A stretch of DNA of 21,056 bases from Vulcanimicrobiota bacterium. GTDB lineage: Bacteria > Vulcanimicrobiota > Vulcanimicrobiia > Vulcanimicrobiales > Vulcanimicrobiaceae. The notes under the pieces are model-generated. The model made no database searches, was not told where the DNA came from, and saw nothing but the letters and a program-made list of their open reading frames with translations. Positions 13,151 to 21,056 of the stretch are shown piece by piece. How positions within the stretch are numbered: the stretch's first letter is position 1; every line of letters begins with the position of its first letter. The position numbers and the translations under genes were made by a program. The DNA lies in contig JAFAMK010000254.1 of the NCBI GenBank assembly GCA_019233415.1, positions 1-21,056 on the forward strand. The letters are read 5' to 3'.

Positions 13151-14992
13151 TCATTCGACGATCGGCGCGAACAGCGGCTGCGTGACCCCGCGCGAGCGAC
13201 GCACCGTGCGATGCGCGAGGTCGAACACGACGACCTCGTTGCTTCCCCGCTGCAGCCACTCCGCCGGAACATAGAGGCTGTACTGCGGGCCGATGCTCCA
13301 GAAGCGCCCGGCGTGGTGGCCGTTGATCCACAGCGCGCCTTTGCCGAACATGCGCGTGTCGAGGAACGTGTCGCCGAGCGCGTCCACCTCGAACGTGCCG
13401 CGGAAAAACGCGGGCATATCGGTCGGCACCGCGTCGTGCGCGAACTGCAGCGCGCTGCGGTCGTGCAGCGGGAGCGTGAACACGTCCCAACCGGTGAGCG
13501 CGCGCCCGTCGAGCGTGACCGGCGCGACCACGCCTTTGCGCTCGCCGGCGAGCAGCTTGCCGTAGTTGATGCGGCCGCTGTTCTCCACGAGCACGGTCAG
13601 CGTCTGCGCGCCGGCCGGGACGTCGAGCGCGATCTCGCGTTCGCCGTGCCGGCGGTCGAGGTCGCCGACGCGCTCGTCACCGAGCAGCACGACGGCGTAG
13701 TCGCGCACGTCGCCGAACCGCAGCGTCCCCTTCACGGGCCCCTGCAGCGTCGTGCGGTACGCGATGTAGCCGAACGACTGGCCGTAGGCTTCCATGTGGC
13801 GCGGCGCTTCGTCGTGCGCCGGTGCGGTCAGCAGCGGCGCGAGCGCCGCGCGTTCGTCGAGTGCGAACTCCGCGACGGCGATTCGTGGCGGCGTCTCCGG
13901 GATCGCGGGAAGCGGCGCCGCCGCGTACTTCGCGATGAGGTCGCGAAAGATGCGGTACTTTTCCGTCGGCGCGCCGCCCTCGTCGAGCGGTGCGTCGTAG
14001 TCGTAGCTCGTCGTCGTCGGCTGGTACGGCTCGCTCGGCGAGTCGTTCGCGCCGTTCATGTAGCCGAACGTCGTCCCGCCGTGGAAGAGGTAGACGTTCA
14101 CCGAGTCGCCGCGCGCAAGCAGCCACTCCAGATCGCGCGCGGAGCCGTCGGGCGCGACGAGGTGATGGACTTCGCCCCAGTGGTCGAACCAGCCCGGATA
14201 GAACTCGCTGCACATCATCGGCGCACTCGGGCGAAACGCGTGCAGCGCCGCCAGTTCCGTCTTCGGATCGGTGGCGTTGAGGAACGGAGTCACGTCGGGG
14301 AGCGTCCCGTCGGGCAGCTGCGTCGGACCGTCGGCGGTGAACAAGAACGCGTCGCCGAACCCCGCTGCGCGCATCGCGTCGCGCGTCGCCGCCATGAAGC
14401 GGTGGTCGTTGCCGAACGAGCCGTACTCGTTCTCGACCTGCACCGCGATGATCGGGCCGCCGTGCATGGCATAGAGTGGTGCCATCTCGCGCCCGAGCCG
14501 CGTCAGCCAGCGGCGCGCCGGCGCCATGAAGCGCTCGTCGAGCGAACGCACGACCGTCGCCGGGTCGCGCAGCAGCCACGCGGGATACCCGCCGAAGTCC
14601 CACTCGGCGCACACGTACGGGCCGGGCCGCAGGATCACGTGCAGCCCTTCATTCTGTGCGGCGCGGATGAAGGCGGCGACGTCGTTCGACCCGGTGAAGT
14701 CGTAGTGCCCGGGCTCCGGCTCGTGGAGGTTCCAGAAGACGTAGGTGCACACCGTGTTGAGCCCCATCGCGCGCGCCATCCGCAGCCGCGACTGCCAGTG
14801 CGAGCGTGGGATGCGCGGGTAGTGCAGCTCGCCCGAGACGATCTGCAGCGGCGCACCGCGCAGGAAGAAGCGCCCGTCGCGAACCGCGAGCGGCTGCATG
14901 GGTACGGCGGCATCGCCGGAAAGCGGGACCGCGCCGAGCGCCGACCACGCCACCGGGGCGGCCCCGAGCCGAACGAAGGCGCTCCGGTTCAT
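13151..14992 (-). CDS. GH35 beta-galactosidase
   Basis: A 613-residue glycoside hydrolase family 35 enzyme that removes terminal beta-galactose. The catalytic TIM barrel occupies about residues 35-350: SGELHYPRIP, GLNTVCTYVFWNLHEP, LRPGPYVCAEWDFGG, VENEYGSFG (acid/base Glu189) and MCSEFYPGWFDHWGE (nucleophile Glu263), with FHGGTTFGYMNGA. Beta-sandwich domains follow, ending with GALWINGHHAGRFW. The N-terminus MNRSAFVRLGAAPVAWSALG resembles a Tat or Sec signal with a degenerate twin-arginine, so export is likely but not certain. The ATG at 14992 is chosen; an ATG at 15043 has an AGG before it, but the added codons (CTA, AAT, ACT, CGA) are unlike the gene. It is divergent from the fucose operon. 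Confidence 0.93.
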   Translation of the reverse strand: MNRSAFVRLGAAPVAWSALGAVPLSGDAAVPMQPLAVRDGRFFLRGAPLQIVSGELHYPRIPRSHWQSRLRMARAMGLNTVCTYVFWNLHEPEPGHYDFTGSNDVAAFIRAAQNEGLHVILRPGPYVCAEWDFGGYPAWLLRDPATVVRSLDERFMAPARRWLTRLGREMAPLYAMHGGPIIAVQVENEYGSFGNDHRFMAATRDAMRAAGFGDAFLFTADGPTQLPDGTLPDVTPFLNATDPKTELAALHAFRPSAPMMCSEFYPGWFDHWGEVHHLVAPDGSARDLEWLLARGDSVNVYLFHGGTTFGYMNGANDSPSEPYQPTTTSYDYDAPLDEGGAPTEKYRIFRDLIAKYAAAPLPAIPETPPRIAVAEFALDERAALAPLLTAPAHDEAPRHMEAYGQSFGYIAYRTTLQGPVKGTLRFGDVRDYAVVLLGDERVGDLDRRHGEREIALDVPAGAQTLTVLVENSGRINYGKLLAGERKGVVAPVTLDGRALTGWDVFTLPLHDRSALQFAHDAVPTDMPAFFRGTFEVDALGDTFLDTRMFGKGALWINGHHAGRFWSIGPQYSLYVPAEWLQRGSNEVVVFDLAHRTVRRSRGVTQPLFAPIVE

Positions 14993-15124
14993 TCGCTGAC
15001 GTAGACGAGTGATCGACGAAACATCCAACGTATTTAGTGGCATCTTGACCTGAGCCTCTCCGAGCAACCCAATGCAAAGGAGATTGCCGGGAAACCCCTA
15101 AGGTTCGCGAGGGTCAAACATCGG
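14993..15124. promoter_or_regulatory. Divergent control region of GH35 and fucose operon
   Basis: This 132-nt, comparatively AT-rich spacer must carry promoters for both directions. A TTGACC at 15045-15050 (plus) could be a -35 for the fucose operon, but no good -10 follows at 17 bases. AAACATC occurs twice (15020 and 15114 areas), and the short palindrome AACC-CCTAA-GGTT lies near 15097-15109. None is strong enough to name an operator. Confidence 0.35.
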
Positions 15125-16453
15125 ATGAATTCGCTTTTTTCGGCAGTCGAGACGGTTGACGTCCGATTCCCGACCTCGGAAGACTTTGCCGGCTCCGATG
15201 CTATGCATCCGGAGCCCGACTACTCGGCCGCCTACCTCGTCATCCGCACGACCGACCCCGACGCCCCGTCCGGCGCGGGCTTCGCCTTCACCCTCGGCCG
15301 CGGCAACGAAGTCCAGCTCGCGGCGATCCGCGCGCTCGAAGGCCATCTGGTCGGCCGCCCGGTGGACGACGTCCTCGCCGACATGGGCGCGTTCGCGCGC
15401 GAGCTGAGCGGCGACAGCCAGCTGCGCTGGCTCGGCCCCGAGAAGGGCGTGCTGCAGATGGCGGTGAGCGCCGTCGTCAACGCGGTCTGGGACCTCTACG
15501 CGCACCGCGAGCGCAAGCCGCTCTGGAAGCTGCTCGCCGATCTCACGCCCGAGGCGATCGTTGCGCTGGTCGACTTCCGCTACCTCGGCGACGTGCTCAC
15601 GCGCGAGGAAGCGCTGACGCTCCTGCGCGAGCGCGCGTCCGGCAAGGCCGCGCGCAAGGCGCACCTGCTGCGCGACGGCTACCCGGCGTACACGACGTCA
15701 CCCGGCTGGCTCGGCTACGACGACGAAAAGCTCGAACGGCTCTGCCGCGAGGCGGTCGCCGGCGGCTGGAACCACGTGAAGATCAAGGTCGGGCGCGACA
15801 TCGAGGACGACGTGCGCCGCTGCCGGATCGCGCGCGGCGTCCTCGGCCCGAACCGCAAGCTGATGCTCGACGCGAACCAGTACTGGGACGCCGACGAGGC
15901 GATTCGCAACATGGCGCGCCTGGCCGAGTTCGACCCGCGGTGGATCGAGGAGCCGACGCACCCCGACGACATCCTCGGCCACGCTGCGATCGCCGAAGCG
16001 ATTCGGCCGGTCCTCGTCGCGACCGGCGAGCATCTTCCGAACCGCGTCGTCTTCAAGCAGTTCCTGCGCGCGGGCGCGATGGGCATCTGCCAGATCGACG
16101 CGTGCCGCTCGGGCGGCGTCAGCGAAGTGATCGCCGACCTGTTGCTGGCGGCGAAGTACGGGATCCCCGTCTGCCCGCACGCAGGGGGGGTGGGCCTGTG
16201 CGAGCTGGTACAGCATCTAGCCATGTTTGATTATGTCGCGGTCAGCGGCACGCTCGACGGCCGGGTCATCGAGTATGTCGACGGCTTGCACGAGCATTTC
16301 GTCGATCCGGTCGTCGTCGAGCACGGCCACTACCGCGCGCCGCTGCGGGCCGGCTTCAGCGCGACGATGCGCGAGGCGTCGCTCGCGCGCTACGTCTTCC
16401 CGCACGGCCCCGCGTGGCGCGCGATGCGCAAGGGGCAGCATGCGGTCCGGTGA
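15125..16453 (+). CDS. fucD: L-fuconate dehydratase (enolase superfamily)
   Basis: Converts L-fuconate to 2-keto-3-deoxy-L-fuconate in the non-phosphorylative L-fucose pathway. It is a 442-residue enolase-superfamily protein of the mandelate racemase subgroup, cytoplasmic and Mg2+-dependent. The family fingerprint is strong along the whole length: VRFPTSEDFAGSDAMHPEPD, GRGNEVQLAAI, DSQLRWLGPEKGV, GYPAYTTSPGWLGYDDEKL. Catalytic positions are present: Lys219 and Lys221 (VKIKVG), metal ligands Asp249 (DANQ), Glu275 (EEP) and Glu302 (GEH), and His352 (CPHAGG). They sit one residue from the numbering of the characterised Xanthomonas campestris enzyme as I recall it. The gene overlaps the next by 14 nt. 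The ATG has only a distant GAGGG upstream, so translation may be weakly initiated. Confidence 0.95.
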   Translation: MNSLFSAVETVDVRFPTSEDFAGSDAMHPEPDYSAAYLVIRTTDPDAPSGAGFAFTLGRGNEVQLAAIRALEGHLVGRPVDDVLADMGAFARELSGDSQLRWLGPEKGVLQMAVSAVVNAVWDLYAHRERKPLWKLLADLTPEAIVALVDFRYLGDVLTREEALTLLRERASGKAARKAHLLRDGYPAYTTSPGWLGYDDEKLERLCREAVAGGWNHVKIKVGRDIEDDVRRCRIARGVLGPNRKLMLDANQYWDADEAIRNMARLAEFDPRWIEEPTHPDDILGHAAIAEAIRPVLVATGEHLPNRVVFKQFLRAGAMGICQIDACRSGGVSEVIADLLLAAKYGIPVCPHAGGVGLCELVQHLAMFDYVAVSGTLDGRVIEYVDGLHEHFVDPVVVEHGHYRAPLRAGFSATMREASLARYVFPHGPAWRAMRKGQHAVR

Positions 16454-17195
16454 GTTCGCCGGCGCCGTTGCGGTCGTCACCGGTGCAGGTTCGGGGATCG
16501 GCCTCGCGACCGCGCGCGCCTTCGCCGAGCACGGCGCGAACGCCGTCGGGATCGACCTCGATCCGGCGGCGGTCCCCGCGCCGGTCCGGGGCCTGCGCGC
16601 GGACGTCACCGATGAAGCGTCGTTGCGTGCGGCCGTCGACGCGGCGGTGGAGCGCTTCGGCGGGATCGACGTCGTCGTGAACTGCGCGGGAATCGGTGCG
16701 CAGGGGACCGTCGAGCAGAACGGCGACGACGAGTGGCGCCGCGTCTACGACGTCAACGTGCTCGGGATCGTGCGCATGATGCGCGTGACGCTGCCGCACC
16801 TGCGGCGCTCCGCGCGTGCGGCGGTCGTCAACGTGTGCTCGATCGCCGCAACGGCGGGCTTGCCGAACCGCGCCGTCTACAGCGCGTCGAAGGGCGCGGT
16901 GCTCTCGCTGACGCTGGCGATGGCCGCCGACGCGCTCGCCGACCGCGTGCGCGTGAACTGCGTGAACCCCGGGACCGCCGACACACCGTGGGTTCAGCGT
17001 TTGCTTTCGGTTGCGCCGGACCCGCGCGCCGAACGCGCCGCGCTCGAAGCGCGCCAGCCGATGGGCCGGCTCGTCACCGCCGACGAGGTCGCCGCGGCGA
17101 TCCTCTACCTCGCAAGCTCGTCGGCCGCCTCGACGACCGGAACCGTCCTCGCCGTCGACGGCGGGATGCAGGGCCTGCGGGTGCGCGCGCGGTGA
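16440..17195 (+). CDS. SDR, probable 2-keto-3-deoxy-L-fuconate dehydrogenase
   Basis: A 251-residue classical short-chain dehydrogenase. The cofactor motif TGAGSGIG is at 14-21, Asp39 at the end of strand 2 points to NAD+ rather than NADP+, NCAG is at 81-84, and the catalytic Ser134, Tyr147 and Lys151 (YSASK) are present. The segment VNCVNPGTADTPWVQRLL with the C-terminal VDGGMQGLRVR resembles enzymes that oxidise the C4 hydroxyl of 2-keto-3-deoxy-L-fuconate, the step after FucD. The ATG overlaps the end of fucD by 14 nt, so the two are translationally coupled. Pathway role is inferred from motif and context; L-fucose dehydrogenase is an alternative for an SDR but the aldo/keto reductase downstream fits that better. 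Confidence 0.88.
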   Translation: MRSGEFAGAVAVVTGAGSGIGLATARAFAEHGANAVGIDLDPAAVPAPVRGLRADVTDEASLRAAVDAAVERFGGIDVVVNCAGIGAQGTVEQNGDDEWRRVYDVNVLGIVRMMRVTLPHLRRSARAAVVNVCSIAATAGLPNRAVYSASKGAVLSLTLAMAADALADRVRVNCVNPGTADTPWVQRLLSVAPDPRAERAALEARQPMGRLVTADEVAAAILYLASSSAASTTGTVLAVDGGMQGLRVRAR

Positions 17196-18214
17196 CCGGC
17201 CGGTTCACGCGCGCGCTCGCCTTCGCCGCCGTCGCGTTCGCGCTCGCGGCCTGCGGGCACGACGGGCACGCGAGTGCCGGTACGCCGCGGGTCGGCGTCG
17301 AGGTGCCGCTCCTGACCTCGCCGTTCTGGCAGGCGTACGAGAATGCGCTCGCGCCGTCGGCGCGCGCCGCCGGCATCGACCTGCTCGCGCCCGGCAACGC
17401 GAACGGCGACACCGCGAAGTACCTCACCGACGTGCGGAACTTCTTCACCGCCGGCGTGGACGGGCTCGTCCTTTCGCCGACCGACACCGCCGCGTCGGTG
17501 ACCGTGCTCGACGAAGCGGCGCAGATGAAGATTCCCGTCGTCACCGTCGACGTCGCACCCGACGCCGGAACGGTCTTCATGGTCGTGCGCGCCGACAACC
17601 GCGCGTACGGCACGAAGGCGTGCGGCTTCATCGCGAAGCACGTCCCCGCCGGCAAGTCGGTCGTCGTCATCGAAGGCGATCTCACCTCGATCAACGGGCG
17701 CGAACGCACGCAGGCGTTCAGCGAGTGCATGCTGCAGGTTCCGCACGTCGGCGTGCTCGAGGTTCCCGCGCAGTGGGACGCGCTCAAGGCCGCGTCCGGG
17801 CTCGAAGCGCTGCTCGCCGCGCACCGCGACGTCGGCGGTATCTACCTCGAAGCCGGCGGCGTCTACCTCGCGCCGACGATCAGCGTCCTGCGCCGCCACG
17901 GCCTGCTCTTTCCGGCCGGCGATCCGCGGCACGTCGTCATCGTTTCGAACGACGGCATCCCGCAGGAGCTCGCGGCGATTCGCAGCGGCGACATCGACGC
18001 GACGGTCTCGCAGCCGGCCGACCTGTACGCGAAGTACGGGATGATGTACATCAAGGCCGCGCTCGCCGGCAAGACGTTCACGCCGGGCGCGACCACGCAC
18101 GGCAGCCGCATCGTGCGCCTTCCGCAAGGGATGCTCGAGGACGAACTGCCCGCGCCGCTCGTCACGCGCGCGAACGTGAACGATCCGAAACTGTGGGGTA
18201 ACGCGAACTCGTGA
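17192..18214 (+). CDS. Sugar ABC transporter substrate-binding lipoprotein
   Basis: A 340-residue periplasmic-binding-protein-like I (ribose/LacI-type) receptor. It starts GTG in a GTGA overlap with the SDR stop. A lipoprotein signal with lipobox LAAC places Cys21 as the acylated residue. The mature protein shows the two-lobe pattern: VGVEVPLLTSPFWQAYENAL, a GVDGLVLSPTDTAAS hinge-side motif, IPVVTVDVAP, a GDLTSINGRERTQAF loop and IVSNDGIPQELAAIRSGDI. These are usual for pentose/6-deoxyhexose receptors of the RbsB/XylF group. Substrate is inferred to be L-fucose, or a fucose-like sugar, from the surrounding catabolic genes. Confidence 0.9.
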   Translation: MTGRFTRALAFAAVAFALAACGHDGHASAGTPRVGVEVPLLTSPFWQAYENALAPSARAAGIDLLAPGNANGDTAKYLTDVRNFFTAGVDGLVLSPTDTAASVTVLDEAAQMKIPVVTVDVAPDAGTVFMVVRADNRAYGTKACGFIAKHVPAGKSVVVIEGDLTSINGRERTQAFSECMLQVPHVGVLEVPAQWDALKAASGLEALLAAHRDVGGIYLEAGGVYLAPTISVLRRHGLLFPAGDPRHVVIVSNDGIPQELAAIRSGDIDATVSQPADLYAKYGMMYIKAALAGKTFTPGATTHGSRIVRLPQGMLEDELPAPLVTRANVNDPKLWGNANS

Positions 18215-19701
18215 ACGGCGCGGTCGACGCGAGCGGCATCACCAAGCGCTTCGGGCAAACGCTCGCGCTCGATGCCGTGGACCTGCGCGTCGAACCGCAT
18301 GCGTCGCACGCGCTGGTCGGCCGCAACGGCGCCGGTAAGTCGACGCTCGTCGCGGTGCTCACGGGACTCCTTCGCCCCGACGCGGGCCGCATCGCGTTCG
18401 ACGGCGTTCCGGCGCCGCCGCGCGACGATCGCGCGGCGTGGCAGCGGCTCGTCGCGTGCGTCTACCAGCGTTCGACGATCATCGGTGCGCTCTCGGTCGC
18501 GGAGAACCTGTTCCTCAACCGCTACCCGACCGGGCGCGGTGGCGCGATCGACTGGCGCGCCGTGCGCCGCGGCGCGCGCGAGCTGCTCGACGGGCTCGAA
18601 GTCGGGATCGACGTCGACCGCGCGGCCGCCGACCTCTCGGTCGAAGAGCGCCAACTGGTCGAGATCGCGCGCGCGCTCTCGTTCGGCGCCCGCTTCATCA
18701 TCCTCGACGAGCCGACGGCGCAGCTCAACAAGGCCGCGATCGACCGCCTCTTCGCGCACGTGCGCGCGCTGCAGGCCGCCGGCGTGACGTTCCTGTTCAT
18801 CTCGCACCACCTCGAAGAGATCTACGAGATCGCGCGCACCGTGACCGTGCTGCGCGACGGCCGCTGCGTGCGCACCGGTCCGGTCGACGCGATCACCAAG
18901 GCCGACCTCATCGCCGCGATGACCGGCGAGGACGCGCACGCGGTCGTCGCAATGCCACGCGACGAGGGGCCGCGCGAGCCGCTCGTCGAGGTGCGTGCGC
19001 TCTGCGGCAACGGCTTCGAAGATATTTCGCTCACGGTGCGCGCCGGCGAGGTCGTCGGCATCGCGGGGATCGGCGGAAGCGGGAAGACCGCGCTTGCCGA
19101 GACGCTCGCCGGGCTGCGCCGCGCACGGGCCGGAAGCATCACGCTCGCCGGCGACGCGTTGCCGAACGGCGGCGACGTGCGCGCGCGCATCGACGCCGGG
19201 ATCGGCTTCGTTCCGCGCGACCGGCAGGTGCAAGGCGTCGTCCCGGCGCTCTCGGTCGCCGACAACGCGACGATGACGATCTGGAACCGGCTCGGGCGCT
19301 TCGGCGTGATCCCGCCCGGCGCGCGCGAGCGCAGCGCGCGGCGGATGATGGACGCGTTCGGGATCATCGCGAGTGGACCGCAGGCGCCGGTCGAGAGCCT
19401 CTCGGGCGGCAACCAGCAGAAGGTGCTGCTCGCGCGCGCGCTCGCCAGCGACCCGCGCCTGCTCGTGCTGATCGACCCGACCGCGGGCGTCGACGTGAAG
19501 TCGAAGGAGGTGCTCCTCGACGCGGTGGACGCCGCGCGCCGCAACGGGACGGGCGTGCTGCTCGTCTCCGACGACCCCGACGACTTACGCACGTGCGACC
19601 GCGTCATCGTGCTGTTCGAAGGCCGCGTGACGGCCGAACTCGCCGCCGGCTGGCGCGAGCACGATGTGATCGCCGCAACGGAAGGGATGGCGCTGGCGTG
19701 A
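18211..19701 (+). CDS. Sugar ABC transporter ATPase, two fused NBDs (RbsA/XylG type)
   Basis: A 496-residue cytoplasmic ATPase with two nucleotide-binding domains. NBD1 has Walker A GRNGAGKST (37-45), signature LSVEERQ (142-148), Walker B FIILDEPT (162-169) and the H-loop near His199/His200. NBD2 has Walker A GIGGSGKT (286-293) and signature LSGGNQQ (397-403). Its Walker B reads LVLIDPTAG, so the usual DE pair is ID, with Asp where the catalytic Glu normally sits. In this subfamily NBD2 is often degenerate. It starts GTG in a GTGA overlap with the receptor gene and ends in the same kind of junction with the permease. It energises uptake with the flanking receptor and permease. Confidence 0.95.
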   Translation: MNGAVDASGITKRFGQTLALDAVDLRVEPHASHALVGRNGAGKSTLVAVLTGLLRPDAGRIAFDGVPAPPRDDRAAWQRLVACVYQRSTIIGALSVAENLFLNRYPTGRGGAIDWRAVRRGARELLDGLEVGIDVDRAAADLSVEERQLVEIARALSFGARFIILDEPTAQLNKAAIDRLFAHVRALQAAGVTFLFISHHLEEIYEIARTVTVLRDGRCVRTGPVDAITKADLIAAMTGEDAHAVVAMPRDEGPREPLVEVRALCGNGFEDISLTVRAGEVVGIAGIGGSGKTALAETLAGLRRARAGSITLAGDALPNGGDVRARIDAGIGFVPRDRQVQGVVPALSVADNATMTIWNRLGRFGVIPPGARERSARRMMDAFGIIASGPQAPVESLSGGNQQKVLLARALASDPRLLVLIDPTAGVDVKSKEVLLDAVDAARRNGTGVLLVSDDPDDLRTCDRVIVLFEGRVTAELAAGWREHDVIAATEGMALA

Positions 19702-20660
19702 CGCGCTTCGGCTTCATACGCGAGCTGGGGCTGCTGCCGGCGCTCGTCGTGATCGTGCTCGCCGGCGCGCTGATCAACAACAAGTTCCTCACGCCGATCA
19801 ACGTCGTGAACGTCCTCGCCAACACGTCGGCGCTCGCGCTGCTCGTGCTCGGCGAGACGCTCGTGCTGATCGCGGGTAAGTTCGACCTGTCGCTGGAGTC
19901 GATCGTCGGCCTCGCGCCGGCGATGGGCCTGATGCTCGTGCTTCCGGTGGCCGCGCGCGGCTGGGGAATCGACCTGCCGGTCGCGGTCGGCCTCGTCGCG
20001 ATGCTCGCGCTCGGCGCGCTCGTCGGCGCGTTCAACGGCGCGCTCGTCGTACGGCTGCGGCTCAACGCGTTCATCGTCACGCTCGCGATGCTCATCATCC
20101 TGCGCGGGCTCTTGCTCGGGATGACGCACGGCGAGACGCTCTTCGAAGTCCCGGATGCATACTTGTTCCTCGGCGCCGCAACGGTTGCCGGGCTGCCGGT
20201 CAGCGTCTGGCTGACCGCGCTCTGCTACGTCGCCGCCGCGCTCTTCCTGCGCTATCACCGTTTCGGCCGCGCGCTCTACGCGATCGGCGGCAACGCGCAA
20301 GCCGCGCGCGCTGCGGGGATTCGCGTCGGCCGCGTCACGATCGGCGCGTACGTCGTCGCGGGACTCCTCGCCGCCGTTGCGGGGCTCATCATGTGCGGCC
20401 GCGTCGGCGCCGTCGCCGCGAACCAGGGAAACGGCTGGATCTTCAACGTCTTCGCCGCAGCCGTGATCGGCGGCGTCAGCCTCGACGGCGGCAAAGGAAC
20501 GATGTTCGGCGCGCTGACCGGCGCGCTGCTCCTGAACGTCGTCGACAACCTGCTCACCCTCGCACAAGTCGAAACGTTCTGGATTCAGGCGATCTACGGC
20601 GGCATCATCCTGCTCGCGCTGATGTTCTCGCGGCTCACCAACCGCGCGGAACAGGTCTGA
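19698..20660 (+). CDS. Sugar ABC transporter permease (RbsC type)
   Basis: A 320-residue inner-membrane permease with about eight to ten hydrophobic segments. The cytoplasmic coupling loop reads YAIGGNAQAARAAGIRVGRV, the hallmark of RbsC/XylH-type permeases. The conserved N-terminal FLTPINVVNVLANTSALALLVLGETLVLI and C-terminal AAVIGGVSLDGGKGTMFGAL blocks agree. The start is the GTG of a GTGA overlap with the ATPase stop. A single permease gene implies a homodimeric channel, as in the ribose system. Confidence 0.94.
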   Translation: MTRFGFIRELGLLPALVVIVLAGALINNKFLTPINVVNVLANTSALALLVLGETLVLIAGKFDLSLESIVGLAPAMGLMLVLPVAARGWGIDLPVAVGLVAMLALGALVGAFNGALVVRLRLNAFIVTLAMLIILRGLLLGMTHGETLFEVPDAYLFLGAATVAGLPVSVWLTALCYVAAALFLRYHRFGRALYAIGGNAQAARAAGIRVGRVTIGAYVVAGLLAAVAGLIMCGRVGAVAANQGNGWIFNVFAAAVIGGVSLDGGKGTMFGALTGALLLNVVDNLLTLAQVETFWIQAIYGGIILLALMFSRLTNRAEQV

Positions 20661-20670
20661 GCCCGCGGCG

Positions 20671-20985
20671 ATGCAACGCGTCGCGCTCCACACGCGTCTG
20701 AAGGCGGGTCGCGAGCAGGAGTACGAGCGCGTGCACCGCGAGATACCGCCGGAGCTCGACGCGCTGCTGCGCGCGAGCGGCATCCATGCCTGGAGCATCT
20801 ACCGCCGCGGCCGCGACCTCTTCCACGTCGTCGACTGCGACGACTACGCCGCCTTCCTGCGCGCCACGAACGACCATCCCGTGAACCGCGCCTGGCAAGC
20901 CCGCATGGCCGAACTGCTCGAGGTTGTTCACGACCACGGCGACGCCGAAGGAAACACGCTGCCGTTGATCTGGTCGCTTCCGTGA
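20671..20985 (+). CDS. L-rhamnose/L-fucose mutarotase family protein (RhaM-like)
   Basis: A 104-residue cytoplasmic protein of the RhaM (DUF718) family, ferredoxin-like dimers that interconvert alpha and beta anomers of 6-deoxy sugars. Matching features are RLKAGREQEYERVHREIPPE with the catalytic His22, GIHAWSIYRRGRDLFHVVDC, and the final W-L-P segment. It begins 10 nt after the permease stop and its TGA overlaps the next gene's GTG. In an L-fucose operon it would supply the anomer preferred by the dehydrogenase. The family contains both rhamnose and fucose enzymes, so specificity is by context. Confidence 0.88.
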   Translation: MQRVALHTRLKAGREQEYERVHREIPPELDALLRASGIHAWSIYRRGRDLFHVVDCDDYAAFLRATNDHPVNRAWQARMAELLEVVHDHGDAEGNTLPLIWSLP

Positions 20986-21056
20986 AGACGAACCCGCTCG
21001 GTCCCACCGGCCTGCGCGTTTCAGCGCTCGGGTTCGGTGGCGCGCCGATCGGGGGG
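20982..21056 (+). CDS. Aldo/keto reductase, N-terminal fragment at window edge
   Basis: Only 25 codons are visible, reading VKTNPLGPTGLRVSALGFGG. The LG-TGL-VS-LGFGGAPIGG pattern is the first strand and loop of aldo/keto reductases. The GTG start forms a GTGA overlap with the mutarotase stop. In oxidative fucose loci an aldo/keto reductase commonly serves as L-fucose dehydrogenase, making the lactone, which would supply the first oxidation missing from the visible genes. The gene continues beyond the window. Confidence 0.72.
   Translation, partial: MKTNPLGPTGLRVSALGFGGAPIGG

Noticed and set aside
13101..13157. Two short inverted repeats (AAAACG/CGTTTT and CGAATG/CATTCG) as a GH35 terminator
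   Set aside because: Arms of only six bases and no following T-run on the GH35 strand beyond four; too weak to annotate as a terminator.
13055..15004. 649-codon plus-strand frame across the GH35 gene
   Set aside because: Mirror frame of GH35, rich in Arg and Val with no domain pattern; the GH35 frame has every catalytic motif.
14993..15067. N-terminal extension of GH35 to ATG 15043 or TTG 15067
   Set aside because: An AGG lies before 15043, but the added codons are AT-ending and unlike the gene, and the signal peptide begins at 14992.
18822..20798. 658-codon open frame on the minus strand across the ABC genes
   Set aside because: Antisense shadow of clear ATPase and permease genes, with Arg/Ala/Asp-biased nonsense composition.
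1..21056. CRISPR arrays, tRNA/rRNA genes, insertion sequences, prophage or defence genes
   Set aside because: No regularly spaced repeats, no transposase, integrase or nuclease motifs in any frame, and no RNA-gene-like segments seen by eye.

Overview
This is a GC-rich (by eye near 70 % G+C) bacterial chromosome segment with tightly packed genes. Most coding sequences use strongly GC-biased codons, starts are often GTG, and GTGA start/stop overlaps are frequent. The mix of a ba3-type oxidase, abundant secreted proteins of no known family and an oxidative sugar pathway would fit a free-living aerobic soil bacterium such as Eremiobacterota/Vulcanimicrobiota. That placement is an impression, not something the sequence proves.

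Layout. (1) 1-2885, minus strand: a ba3-type cytochrome oxidase operon, reading subunit IIa, subunit II, subunit I, then a SCO-type copper chaperone that runs off the left edge. (2) 2993-4360, plus: two related SRPBCC-like proteins and a small zincin-type metallopeptidase with no good AUG start. (3) 4373-6441, plus: a DUF2867-like protein of lower GC and a secreted protein of unknown family. (4) 6438-9604: a divergent pair, an orphan PstS-like phosphate-binding protein (minus) and a secreted protein with two copies of an uncharacterised domain plus a beta-propeller (plus). Their shared 167-nt spacer holds two back-to-back Pho-box-like promoters. (5) 9616-12924: a phosphoribosyltransferase (minus), a cNMP-domain/thioredoxin-reductase-like flavoprotein lacking the redox CxxC, a 50-aa protein (minus) and a TetR regulator. 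(6) 13151-21056: a GH35 beta-galactosidase (minus), divergent from a long operon for oxidative L-fucose use. The operon holds L-fuconate dehydratase, a 2-keto-3-deoxy-L-fuconate dehydrogenase-like SDR, a complete sugar ABC transporter, a mutarotase and the start of an aldo/keto reductase that probably is the L-fucose dehydrogenase.

How they work together. The left operon builds a terminal oxidase and supplies copper to its CuA centre. The right operon imports a 6-deoxysugar, equilibrates its anomers, oxidises it, dehydrates the acid and oxidises it again. GH35 could expose or remove galactose in fucosylated glycans. The lactonase and the final cleavage enzyme are not in the window and may lie downstream. 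The most notable unexplained item is the divergent Pho-box-like control region joining pstS to a novel propeller protein.

No tRNA, rRNA, CRISPR array, insertion sequence or phage gene was seen. No gene-free stretch exceeds about 250 bases.
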